A stretch of 63,037 nucleotides of DNA from Actinomycetes bacterium. GTDB taxonomy: Bacteria > Actinomycetota > Acidimicrobiia > Acidimicrobiales > Bog-793. The first letter of the stretch is position 1. The number at the start of each line of letters is the position of its first letter. The stretch lies in NCBI GenBank assembly GCA_021798275.1, contig JAJZMK010000006.1, forward strand, positions 1-63,037, read 5' to 3'. The notes under the pieces were generated by a model that had not been told where the DNA came from, did not search any database, and worked only from the letters and a program-made list of their open reading frames with translations. Positions 26,077 through 34,158 of this stretch are shown one piece after another. The translations under genes were made by a program, and so were the position numbers.

Positions 26077-26799
26077 TTATCTAGCGAACCTACTGACCCA
26101 AACTTCCTTGGGGACATCGCGCAAGACCGGATTTGATTTGGTAAGGGTTTCCAATTGCATGGATTTCTCGGTATCGTAGTCGTGTCCGGGATAGATAAAA
26201 GTTGAAGGAGGCAGCTTTTTAGTCAGCCCAAACAAGCTGTCGTAGAGCTCTTCGGAGTCTCCACCGGGTAAATCGGTGCGTCCGCATCCGCGCAGAAAAA
26301 GGGTGTCGCCTGTCAGCAGCGAACCCCCGACCGATACACACTGACTCCCCGGAGTATGCCCGGGAGTATGTAGTAGCGTCACAAGCGTAGAGCCCAATTC
26401 GATCCCGTCTCCGCTTTCGTGCAATTGCAGGCAATCCTGAGATACAGAAGTGGTTTTGGTGATCCACTCAGCTTCTTTTTTTTGTGCGTGGATGGGTATA
26501 TCTGTCAATTCCAGCAACTCTTTTATACCGGCTATGGACACAGAGTGACCACTGTAGAGAGTTCCTCCGGCATGATCAGCATGAAAGTGTGTCAAAATGA
26601 CACCTCTTAACTTCAATCCTTTTTCTGAAACTATGGCTAACAAACCTGCCGGATCATATGCCGGATCTACCAAAAGAGCGTCTTGCGTTTCTTTATCGGC
26701 TATTACATAAGAATAGTTAGCCATAGTTACTGCAAAGTCATTGTCTCTGGCGAAATCTTGGCCGGCCCGCAATTGAGTGAGTGAAAAGGTTTTTTCCAT
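26077..26799 (-). CDS. MBL-fold metallohydrolase (glyoxalase II / persulfide dioxygenase-like)
   Basis: The metal-binding motif THFHADHAGG, then HTPGHTPGSQCV, GDTLF and YPGHDYD give all ligands of the metallo-beta-lactamase fold of the glyoxalase II group. It has 240 residues, is cytosolic, and starts at ATG 26799 after AAAGTGGAAC. Position next to a C-S lyase and near a peroxiredoxin would suit sulfur or thiol metabolism. The substrate (S-lactoylglutathione-like thiol ester or persulfide) cannot be decided by eye. Confidence 0.9.
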   Translation of the reverse strand: MEKTFSLTQLRAGQDFARDNDFAVTMANYSYVIADKETQDALLVDPAYDPAGLLAIVSEKGLKLRGVILTHFHADHAGGTLYSGHSVSIAGIKELLELTDIPIHAQKKEAEWITKTTSVSQDCLQLHESGDGIELGSTLVTLLHTPGHTPGSQCVSVGGSLLTGDTLFLRGCGRTDLPGGDSEELYDSLFGLTKKLPPSTFIYPGHDYDTEKSMQLETLTKSNPVLRDVPKEVWVSRFAR

Positions 26800-27035
26800 A
26801 GTTCCACTTTCTTTTATGTATTAGGCCCCGATGTGTTGTAGATAATCAAAGAGGTCCCTTTACCTATCATAGCGTAATGCCTCCTACTGACTCTTAGAAG
26901 CAGAGATTTGAGTATTTTCGACAAAACTGATTTCTTGCGAAAGGCATTTCTTGATGATATAAAACGATCTCTGGGCCCGGCTTGCAATGTGGAAAAGTGA
27001 TTTGTACTAAAATAAACTAAATATACAGAAGGGAA

Positions 27036-27527
27036 ATGGCGATGACAAGATTGGCCGATGGGGATAAAGCACCGTTCTTTGATTTGATTGACGATGAAGG
27101 TAAATCAGTATGCTTGACAGATTATACTGCCAAATTATTGGTCTTGTATTTCTATCCCGCTGACGATACCCCGGGATGCACCCTGGAAGCTTGCCAATTC
27201 AGTGATCTTTACGGTGACTTCGCTCATCTTAATATAGATGTTTTAGGTATATCACCAGATAGCCTCAGTTCTCATGAAAAATTCAAACAGAAACATAACT
27301 TGAAAATTAAGTTGGCTACAGATCCAGATTCCACCGTAGCCAAAGAGTATGGCGCTTATGGAGAAAAGAACCTTTATGGGAAAAAAAGTATAGGCATTAT
27401 CCGATCAACTTTTCTCATTGACGGTGCGCAAAACGTTCTAAAGGCTTTTTATAACGTCAGAGCAAAGGGCCATGCTGAAAAAGTTTTATCTTTGGCTTTG
27501 GGATTTGCGGGCAAGGGGAGCGACTGA
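27036..27527 (+). CDS. bcp: Thioredoxin-dependent peroxiredoxin, Bcp type
   Basis: This protein reduces hydrogen peroxide and organic hydroperoxides. The active site DDTPGCTLEACQF shows the peroxidatic Cys and a resolving Cys five residues later, the atypical 2-Cys Bcp/PrxQ pattern. The 163 residues match the family. Starts at 27036 or 27042 are both possible behind AGAAGGGA. It ends 2 bp before the FrhB-like gene, indicating an operon with translational coupling. Confidence 0.95.
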   Translation: MAMTRLADGDKAPFFDLIDDEGKSVCLTDYTAKLLVLYFYPADDTPGCTLEACQFSDLYGDFAHLNIDVLGISPDSLSSHEKFKQKHNLKIKLATDPDSTVAKEYGAYGEKNLYGKKSIGIIRSTFLIDGAQNVLKAFYNVRAKGHAEKVLSLALGFAGKGSD

Positions 27528-27529
27528 GA

Positions 27530-28663
27530 ATGCCTGTAGATATCAAGCACTGGAAACACTTATACGAAGAAGTTGTGACAAGCGGGCTGTGTACCGGTTG
27601 TTCCGCATGCGTTATAGCATGCCCGCATGATGTGCTGGGGTATGAATCAGCACAAGGAACTTACAAGCCGTATCATTTTGAGCAAGATGGCGGAGCTACC
27701 GGCTGTACACATGGCGACAAGGGATGCACGTTGTGTACGAGGGCGTGCCCTCGTTTTGGTCTTTGGGAGCCGGAAATCGACAACTACTTATACGGGCGGC
27801 CAAGAAATGTCGACGAAGTTTCCGGTATATATAAGGAAATATGTCTTACTCAGGCAACAAGTGAAGAGTTACTGTCCAATGGCCAGGACGGAGGTTTAGT
27901 CAGCGCTTTACTGATCTATGCCTTGGAAGAAAATATTATTGACGCGGCACTGGTGTCTCGGTTGGAAGGGGACGGAACGACTTGGAAAGCGGCACCTTAT
28001 GTAGCCAGGACAAAGGAAGACATCATAGCAACGGCAGGTTCGCGCTATACCTATTGCGCAAATCCTTACGCATACCCGCAAGCGGTAGAACAGGGGGCTG
28101 AGCGCATAGGCTTGGTTGGTATGGGATGTCAGGTGTCAGCCCCGAAAGCCATGGCTGCCAGACGCGCCGGTAAAATAGCCAGAAGATTTGCTTTGAGTAT
28201 AGGGCTTTTATGTTCCAAAACATTTGACGATTCTATTTTCGATGAATTGTTTGATGAGAGATACGGCATCAAAAGAGAGTCGATAAAAAAGATGAATATC
28301 AAAGGGGTATTCCAAATTTACACTAAAGACGGAGGTTATCACGAAGTTCCTCTCAAGGAAGCTCATCAATGGACGCGAGAGGGATGCTTGATGTGTCCGG
28401 ATTTTGCCGCCGAACACGCCGATATCTCCGCAGGCGGAATAGGTGCTTATGCCGACTGGACCCTTACGGTTATAAGAAGTGATTTAGGAAAGCAGATTCT
28501 TGACGATATGGAAAATAAACACTTAATTGTGCGCCGACCCATAGAAGAAGATCTTGGAGCTCTCAAGCTGATGAATAAATTGTCGGCGGTGAGCAGGAAA
28601 AGACTTCCCGAACAACCGGCGGAGTATAAAAAGCGTATAGAGGTTAGGCCAAGTTCGGTTTGA
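27530..28663 (+). CDS. FrhB-like iron-sulfur flavoprotein (coenzyme F420 hydrogenase beta-subunit family)
   Basis: The N-terminus holds ferredoxin-type clusters (LCTGCSACVIACPHD and CTLCTRACPRF). The FrhB N- and C-terminal domains follow, with NGQDGGLVSALLIYALE, VGMGCQVSAPKAM, IGLLCSKTFD and a later REGCLMCPDFAAEHADIS. FrhB-type subunits carry FAD and FeS and pass electrons between F420 or another donor and partner proteins. Actinobacteria make F420, so use of F420 is plausible but not shown. It begins 2 bp after the bcp stop, and the link to a peroxiredoxin suggests it may feed reducing power. The substrate is unknown. Confidence 0.85.
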   Translation: MPVDIKHWKHLYEEVVTSGLCTGCSACVIACPHDVLGYESAQGTYKPYHFEQDGGATGCTHGDKGCTLCTRACPRFGLWEPEIDNYLYGRPRNVDEVSGIYKEICLTQATSEELLSNGQDGGLVSALLIYALEENIIDAALVSRLEGDGTTWKAAPYVARTKEDIIATAGSRYTYCANPYAYPQAVEQGAERIGLVGMGCQVSAPKAMAARRAGKIARRFALSIGLLCSKTFDDSIFDELFDERYGIKRESIKKMNIKGVFQIYTKDGGYHEVPLKEAHQWTREGCLMCPDFAAEHADISAGGIGAYADWTLTVIRSDLGKQILDDMENKHLIVRRPIEEDLGALKLMNKLSAVSRKRLPEQPAEYKKRIEVRPSSV

Positions 28664-28706
28664 TGACCAGGCTGGTATAGCCGTTAATCATGTTTTAGTA
28701 CGTACC

Positions 28707-29432
28707 CTAAGTTGATTGTTTGCATCGGTACAAAATTTGATCAAACATGTCTTCGGTTAAAAGTTTAGTAAAAACATTACGTTGACTTGGGTGATAGCTG
28801 CAAATAAGATTGACGTTTTCGCCGAAAGGTGTCACCAAGCCGTGTCCAAATTTAGGCTTCGCCTCTTTGGAGGAGAGTTTCATAAAAGAGTTTGCATTTT
28901 CGGCTACCGCAAGTTTTTTGATGCGCCATAAGGAATCGTAAGCGAAATTTCCCAGAGCCAAAATAGTGGACAGATGTTTTAATTGACGTATTTCATCAAT
29001 TAAAAAGCCAAGGCAGTTGTCGCGTTCATTAGGTAAAGGCTTATTTTGAGGAGGGGCGCAACGAACAGCTGCCGTGACATAAGCTCCCGTTAAAAAGAGC
29101 CCGTCATCGAGACCCAGGGAGTAAGGCTGGTTGGCGTAACCACACCTGTAAAGCGCTCCGTAGAGGAAATCTCCGCTTCTGTCGCCGGTAAACATTCTAC
29201 CTGTTCTGTTGCCGCCGTGTGCGGCCGGCGCCAATCCGCAAATCAACAAAGTAGCGTCTGGATCTCCGAACGATAAGGCTGGTCGTCCCCAATAAGTCTG
29301 ATCTTGATAGGCAGCCCTTTTTTCGCTGGCGATTTTTTCTCTGAACGCGACAAGTCGCTGACATTTTCTACAGTTTGCAATATCGTTTTTTTCGTTGAAA
29401 CGATATTGAATTCGGTTTTCTATTTCTTCCAT
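28707..29432 (-). CDS. Uracil-DNA glycosylase, family 5 (UdgB-like)
   Basis: The protein removes uracil and possibly other deaminated bases from DNA. Motif 1 reads GLAPAAHGGNRTGRMFTGD, the pattern of UDG family 5 (UDGb), and motif 2 is CSYHPSQRNVFT. Four Cys for an FeS cluster are seen: CRKC near the N-terminus, one in VRCAPPQNK and one in RDNCLGF. The length of 241 residues is normal. It starts at ATG 29432 and is convergent with the FrhB-like gene. Confidence 0.9.
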   Translation of the reverse strand: MEEIENRIQYRFNEKNDIANCRKCQRLVAFREKIASEKRAAYQDQTYWGRPALSFGDPDATLLICGLAPAAHGGNRTGRMFTGDRSGDFLYGALYRCGYANQPYSLGLDDGLFLTGAYVTAAVRCAPPQNKPLPNERDNCLGFLIDEIRQLKHLSTILALGNFAYDSLWRIKKLAVAENANSFMKLSSKEAKPKFGHGLVTPFGENVNLICSYHPSQRNVFTKLLTEDMFDQILYRCKQST

Positions 29433-29792
29433 AGAATGACCCCTGCTCTAGTTGTTTGTCCTTATATTGATGGACGCTATCTTGTTCAATATAAAGGCCA
29501 GCCTAGGCCTCTTTTGCGGCATAAAAAAATCTTTTCCGGGAAATTATGCTCTGTCGTAGATAGATGACAGAGCGGTATGGGTGTGCTTTCAAGGTTCTTG
29601 CTTAGTTCTGATGTTATAAAAAAGTAATTTTGGTATCTATCGGTATCTATAGAAATACTTACGTATGGTCGATGAAAGAGGATCTAATCTCGGAGTTTGT
29701 CATAGCTGACCATGCGACGCTTGCGGGAAAGGTAAGATTCAGTTAGTGAACGATACGGAACAGTCAAAATAAGTACGGGTGAAGGTGGTCAT
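29433..29792. other. Intergenic region with short frame and small hairpin
   Basis: A 43-codon frame (ATG 29436, MTPALVVCPYIDGRY...) runs divergent from the glycosylase gene. It may be a tiny gene or a remnant. A hairpin GCTCTGTC-N10-GACAGAGC (29548-29573) follows it without a U-tract. Otherwise empty. Confidence 0.4.
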
Positions 29793-30485
29793 ATGGAAGG
29801 TGACAACGGGGAATCGTCTTTAGCACAAGACAGTCCTTTGGTGGTGATCTTTGTGCGTCACGGTAAAACATCGTCTACCGGAAAAATACTTCCCGGCAGA
29901 AGCAAGGGTTTGCATTTAGATGCGATAGGTAAAAAAAGCGCACATGATTTAGCGTTTCACATCAAAAACAGGTGTCAGATTGCTGCCATCTATTCTTCTC
30001 CTTTGGAAAGAACCCAGGAAACAGCCGCCCCGTCGGCAGAGGCGCTATCTCTGCCAGTGATTTTAGATGACAGGTTATCAGAGTGTGACTTTGGAGATTG
30101 GACCGGTGCGAGGCTGGCAGATCTTCGCAAGCTTCCCGAATGGGACTCATTGATCTCAAGTCCTGATGATTTTCGCTTCCCCGGCGGAGAATCTTTTGTC
30201 GAAACCGAAGAGCGAATACGCTCTTTTACATCCGAGATGGTGAATACTTACAAAGGACAGACTATTTTGGCTTTTACCCACGCCGATCCCATTCGAATCG
30301 CCTTATCTTCAAGTTTTGGTATGGGCGTTAGCATGATGCATAAAATTACAGTGTCTCCAACGTCGATAACAACGGTCTTGTACCAAACTGAAGCGTCTAT
30401 GGTGTTAACGGTGAATTCGCAATTGAATATTCTTGACATGCAGGACTTGGTTATGATAGGTGAGCAGATTGATAAAAATAATTGA
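29793..30485 (+). CDS. Histidine phosphatase, MSMEG_4193 type
   Basis: The RHG motif (FVRHGKTSSTGKILPGR) and the second half of the active site (AIYSSPLERTQETA, EERIRSFTSE, AFTHADPIRI) mark the phosphoglycerate-mutase-like phosphatases. The LPGR-x-KGLHLD variant is typical of the actinobacterial MSMEG_4193 subgroup. It has 230 residues. ATG 29793 follows GAAGGTGGTC, a good SD. It heads a cassette with DUF3090 (18 bp later) and SCO1664, an order conserved across actinobacteria. The substrate is unknown. Confidence 0.9.
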   Translation: MEGDNGESSLAQDSPLVVIFVRHGKTSSTGKILPGRSKGLHLDAIGKKSAHDLAFHIKNRCQIAAIYSSPLERTQETAAPSAEALSLPVILDDRLSECDFGDWTGARLADLRKLPEWDSLISSPDDFRFPGGESFVETEERIRSFTSEMVNTYKGQTILAFTHADPIRIALSSSFGMGVSMMHKITVSPTSITTVLYQTEASMVLTVNSQLNILDMQDLVMIGEQIDKNN

Positions 30486-30503
30486 CAATAAGAGAGTATA
30501 TAA

Positions 30504-31070
30504 ATGACAGCGATGCTTCCGATAGTGCCGGAATGGGTTATTTTTGCTACCACGGGCCCTTTAGGCGAGAGGACATTTTATTTACAGTGCAGCGAAGGCG
30601 CGACCGTATATACCTATAAAATGGAAAAACAGCAGGTAATGGTACTTGCAGGTAGACTAGGTGAACTTTTGAAAGACGCGCCCAGACCCGGTCATCTGCC
30701 GGATGTGGACAATCTCTTCCTGCAGCCGTTTAACGAGGTGAATTTTATCGTAGGGACTATGGCTGTAGCATATGACTCAAATCTCGACAGGGTTGTGTTG
30801 ATCCTCGAAGATATTGAGTCGTCCTTGGATGAATTTGAGGAGTTTGACGAGTATACCAATTTACCGGATGTAGATACCTTGGCGGAGATGATTGACGGCG
30901 CCAGAGCCAGTCAATTGTTGTTAACAAGAGAACAGGCAGCCGCTTTATCGATTGCTGGTATCACCATTTCCAAAGCTGGTAGACCACCCTGTCCCTTGTG
31001 CGGATATCCATTGGATCCCAGGGGTCATGCTTGTCCGAGAACAAACGGTCATAAGCCCCCAAGGCGATAA
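30504..31070 (+). CDS. DUF3090 family protein
   Basis: This 188-residue protein matches DUF3090: an N-terminal beta-rich part (ATTGPLGERTFYLQC, KMEKQQVMVLAGRL) and an acidic middle. Its C-terminal zinc ribbon is CPLCGYPLDPRGHACPR. It is encoded between the MSMEG_4193-type phosphatase and SCO1664, the usual actinobacterial context. Function unknown. The strict synteny suggests that the three act together. Confidence 0.9.
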   Translation: MTAMLPIVPEWVIFATTGPLGERTFYLQCSEGATVYTYKMEKQQVMVLAGRLGELLKDAPRPGHLPDVDNLFLQPFNEVNFIVGTMAVAYDSNLDRVVLILEDIESSLDEFEEFDEYTNLPDVDTLAEMIDGARASQLLLTREQAAALSIAGITISKAGRPPCPLCGYPLDPRGHACPRTNGHKPPRR

Positions 31071-31083
31071 AAATTGCTGTTAT

Positions 31084-31794
31084 ATGGTATCAAATTTTGA
31101 GTTAGACCAGGAAGAGTTCCTAAGGCAGGCAGAAATTTATCCGCTTGGTGCTATTAGGGATAGTTCCAACCTGGCGTTACTTTGTAATCTCGTGAGTGGA
31201 GATCGTGAAGAATTGGCTGTTTATAAGCCGTTGTCAGGGGAAAGACCGCTTAGAGATTTTAGTCCAGGGCTTTATAAACGGGAAGCGGCAACTTATGAGT
31301 TGTCAGTATATCTTAATATGAATTTTGTTCCCATTACTATCGAGCGCGAGGGCCCGTATGGAATCGGTTCGTTACAGAAGTTTATTTTCCACGACCCATC
31401 ACAAAACTATTTTACTCTAACTTCAGATCCAAAATTACTTTTGTATCTGAAGTCTTTGTGTGGCTTCGATCTGTTGATAAATAATGCCGACCGGAAAGCA
31501 AGCCATGTCATGGTCGGTGATGACGGTCACATATATGGCATAGATCATGGTTTATGTTTTCATGAAGAAGATAAGTTGCGGACTGTAATGTGGGATTTTA
31601 TAGGAGAACCTCTCCCTGAAGACGTCATAAATGCTTGCCTGGCACTGGTTGAGTGTCAGCCTGAATTCTTGTGTCGGTACTTGACGGAGGCTGAAGTAAA
31701 AGCGATCGGGGTAAGAGCGGCAAGAATGCTCGAAGAGCCGATTTTCCCCGATGTCCCCGAAGAAAGATTTTTCTATCCTTGGCCTATCATGTAA
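31084..31794 (+). CDS. SCO1664 family protein (PI3/PI4-kinase-like fold)
   Basis: The protein has motifs AVYKPLSGERPLRDF (lysine of a kinase-like fold), FDLLINNADRKASHVMV and GIDHGLCFHEEDKLRTVMWDF. These resemble the catalytic and metal-binding loops of lipid-kinase/HipA-like enzymes. This is the SCO1664 family, always found with DUF3090. The track start at 30952 overlaps DUF3090 by 119 bp. ATG 31084 (MVSNFELDQ) is preferred, 13 bp after its stop. There is no strong SD, so coupling is likely. Whether it phosphorylates a protein or a small molecule is unknown. Confidence 0.88.
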   Translation: MVSNFELDQEEFLRQAEIYPLGAIRDSSNLALLCNLVSGDREELAVYKPLSGERPLRDFSPGLYKREAATYELSVYLNMNFVPITIEREGPYGIGSLQKFIFHDPSQNYFTLTSDPKLLLYLKSLCGFDLLINNADRKASHVMVGDDGHIYGIDHGLCFHEEDKLRTVMWDFIGEPLPEDVINACLALVECQPEFLCRYLTEAEVKAIGVRAARMLEEPIFPDVPEERFFYPWPIM

Positions 31795-31848
31795 TAAGGC
31801 CTTCTTTTATGGGTATTATATAATTCATACCTAAGAGGTGGGGTTCAT

Positions 31849-32361
31849 ATGGGTGCAGCAGAGCGTGATTCAGGCAATACGCATTATAAGAAAAAAAGCG
31901 ACGAAGAAAATCCCTTCTGTGCTAACTTTAAAAATCTCAGTCAAAACGTAACAGAAGATAGCTCAGATGCCCAATCAGACGTGGGACATGTAAGTCAGAT
32001 AGAACCGGAGCGATGCGGTTTTGGCGATATCGTCAAGATGCCTTTTGTGATGCTCACCAGGATAGATTTAGGTTTAGAGAAAGTATCTGAAGCATTGTTG
32101 GAGAAAAGCGGCAACTCTATTCTCATCGGCGATGCCGCTAACGCTCTTATTCACGTGCGTGAGGAATTAAAAAGATCTGCCCATAGCGAAGACGGCGGCA
32201 TTATGATCACTCACGACGCCGCTCTCGACCTGACGACAGGCCTTTTAGACTTGGCAGACATCCTGTTTAAGATGTCGTTTGTCGTTGAGGCACTGGCTTT
32301 AGAGGGTATAGAGTCTCACATTTTGGAAATCATGGTAACTCCTTGGTCGAAAAGTAAATAG
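31849..32361 (+). CDS. Hypothetical protein after the SCO1664 cassette
   Basis: This 170-residue protein is not recognised. The first 65 residues are polar and probably disordered. The rest is mostly helical (MLTRIDLGLEKVSEALLEK, LDLTTGLLDLADILFKMSFVVEAL). ATG 31849 follows AGAGGTGGGG, a strong SD. It lies 54 bp after the SCO1664 gene in the same direction and may belong to that operon. In many actinobacteria the mshC gene follows here; this is not MshC. Confidence 0.7.
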   Translation: MGAAERDSGNTHYKKKSDEENPFCANFKNLSQNVTEDSSDAQSDVGHVSQIEPERCGFGDIVKMPFVMLTRIDLGLEKVSEALLEKSGNSILIGDAANALIHVREELKRSAHSEDGGIMITHDAALDLTTGLLDLADILFKMSFVVEALALEGIESHILEIMVTPWSKSK

Positions 32362-32743
32362 CCTTTTCCCAAGGGTTTGGCCGGGAATACTCTATTGATC
32401 ATCTCCTGCGTTCTTGGTTTATAAATGTTCAGGCAATAATAATGTCAGGATCAATTAAGTGGCTGTAGATATCGGTCGGTGTTTGAATAGCTGCTAAATA
32501 GAGTTTTGCCAATTCTTGAAAAAGGTCGGTTAATTTGAGCTAGTATTAGAACTGTTGTAATATCGCTTCTACCGGGTTTTTCGTCGAAGACTTGTCCGAA
32601 GTATTGCTTGATGATGAAAAAATTGCCGAGTTGTTTTATGAATGGTTGTCCGTAACTGTTGCCACTGTATCTTCACGTAAATGAAATGGTAATCGCAGTA
32701 CAGGCTAAGCAATTTCTGTCATAATAGGAGAGTGGAAGTTTTG
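32362..32743. other. Intergenic region with a short coding-like frame
   Basis: No normal gene is present. A frame open from a stop at about 32544 to TGA 32682-32684 looks protein-like at its end (LSEVLLDDEKIAELFYEWLS) but has only a TTG (32592) as a start. It may be a gene remnant. Confidence 0.35.
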
Positions 32744-33055
32744 ATGGATGTTCTAAGTGACAAAGAGCAAGAGAGATTCCTTGTTCTGGAGTCATGTCAC
32801 AGTACCTGGTTTTTTGACCCGGTTGAGCAAAAGTTTTGCCGACTGATGAAAGACAGCAAGTCCGTCGCCACTGAATGGCTTCACTATGACAAGCTCGTTG
32901 TTCACGAGGATTCCGATGCATTTGTTGTTTTTCTGGATGCCTCCGGAACAAAGTTGCTTAGATCTTGGCGGCATACCGACCATTGTGAACAGTGTGGTGG
33001 TAATGCAACGGCCGAAATATCACTTGAAGACTTGCGTAAGGTTATGCAGCTGTAA
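32744..33055 (+). CDS. Small hypothetical protein with CxxC motif
   Basis: ATG 32744 (MDVLSDKEQ) is preferred over GTG 32732. The protein of 103 residues has a beta-rich core (TWFFDPVEQKFCRLMKD, DAFVVFLDASGTKLL) and a DHCEQCGG pair that may bind a metal. I do not recognise the family. A terminator follows directly. It stands alone, so context gives no hint. Confidence 0.65.
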   Translation: MDVLSDKEQERFLVLESCHSTWFFDPVEQKFCRLMKDSKSVATEWLHYDKLVVHEDSDAFVVFLDASGTKLLRSWRHTDHCEQCGGNATAEISLEDLRKVMQL

Positions 33056-33441
33056 AATAACAAATCTTTGGTGTCTACGTAGCCTTTGCGGCCGTTTGGT
33101 AAAGCTACGTTGATCTTTTTGTGATACTGAGATTTGCCATTATGATGCCTACCAATCCATATCTGTTTTGCTAAAGCATTCTTAGAACATGATCAGTAAT
33201 TATATTACTACGGTAGGTCATATCTCTTGGATGAGGCTATTTCCCGAATCTGAGTTGTAGCTTTGCGATCTAGCAGGTGCGATAAAAGCTAATTAGACGG
33301 CTTTGCACCACTAACGGTACGTCGTGGTAGTTGCTTGAAGGTTTGCGTGGGATGTATTTACTTACTTTAGATTCGGAAATTATTTTATAAAACCCCCGTT
33401 TCCTCTTTATTGAAAGACTCGTATTGTATAAGAATATAATC
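33056..33441. other. Intergenic region upstream of bpa
   Basis: Apart from the terminator at its left end the region holds nothing recognisable. It probably contains the promoter of bpa in the AT-rich last 80 bp. Confidence 0.5.
33077..33120 (+). terminator. Intrinsic terminator after the CxxC protein gene
   Basis: ACGTAGC-c-TTT pairs with AAAGCTACGT (10 bp, one bulge) around a 13-nt loop, followed by tgatcttttt. It lies about 20 bp after the stop codon. Confidence 0.75.
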
Positions 33442-33954
33442 ATGGATGAAACCGAAATACCAAAAATAATTGTTGTTGAAGGACAAAGTCAGAGCGAAGA
33501 GAACCAGACACATGTCGCGCAAGCCGATTCCGGCAATATGGAGATTTTGGAATCTATAGAACAGCCGGCTAAAGTCATGCGCATCGGCTCGATGGTAAAA
33601 CAGCTCTTGGAAGAAGTCAAATCAGCACCTCTAGACAAGAAAAGTCGAGAGAGGTTGCGTGATATCTACGACAAGTCCGTTAGTGAACTGGCTGCTTCCC
33701 TTTCTCCGGATTTACAAGCGGAGCTTGACAGACTTGTATCGCCGTTTGAATCGGAAGAACCAAGTGACGCTGAATTGCGTATAGCTCAGGCGCAACTCCT
33801 GGGATGGCTGGAAGGCCTCTTCCACGGCATTCAGGCTGCAGTTTTTGCTCAGCAAGTTGCCGCCAAAGCTCAATTGGAGGAGCTTAGAGCACGCGGTCTT
33901 CCCCAAGCAGGCCATATTGACAGTGCCAATCCTAAATCTGGTATGTACCTGTAA
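33442..33954 (+). CDS. bpa: Bacterial proteasome activator Bpa/PafE
   Basis: Bpa forms a dodecameric ring that docks on the 20S proteasome and feeds in unfolded proteins without ATP. The sequence closely follows mycobacterial Bpa as I recall it: EQPAKVMRIGSMVKQLLEEV, APLDKKSRERLRDIYDKS, then SDAELRIAQAQLLGWLEGLFHGIQ. It ends in GMYL, equivalent to the C-terminal GQYL (HbYX-like) tail that inserts into the proteasome. The start is ATG 33442 (MDETEIPK) rather than TTG 33424. Its presence implies a Pup-proteasome system elsewhere in this genome. Confidence 0.93.
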   Translation: MDETEIPKIIVVEGQSQSEENQTHVAQADSGNMEILESIEQPAKVMRIGSMVKQLLEEVKSAPLDKKSRERLRDIYDKSVSELAASLSPDLQAELDRLVSPFESEEPSDAELRIAQAQLLGWLEGLFHGIQAAVFAQQVAAKAQLEELRARGLPQAGHIDSANPKSGMYL

Positions 33955-34158
33955 GTCTTTTTCCTGTATGTGTCTTCAGAAGGCGCATTAGTTAAAGACA
34001 ACGTTTAGGCGTAGATCTTTCAAGCGGTTCCGGTAATAAAAGCCATTGGCTCAAGCACCGGTTGCTTCTGGTTGTATAAGATTTATTTATCTATAGATAA
34101 GTTTTTACCCATCGCCCATCCGGCGGCGGGATCAGCGAAACACGAGAGTTAAGTTATT

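Noticed and set aside
30952-31083. Upstream extension of the SCO1664 ORF
   Set aside because: It overlaps the zinc-ribbon coding end of DUF3090 by 119 bp. ATG 31084 fits the family start.
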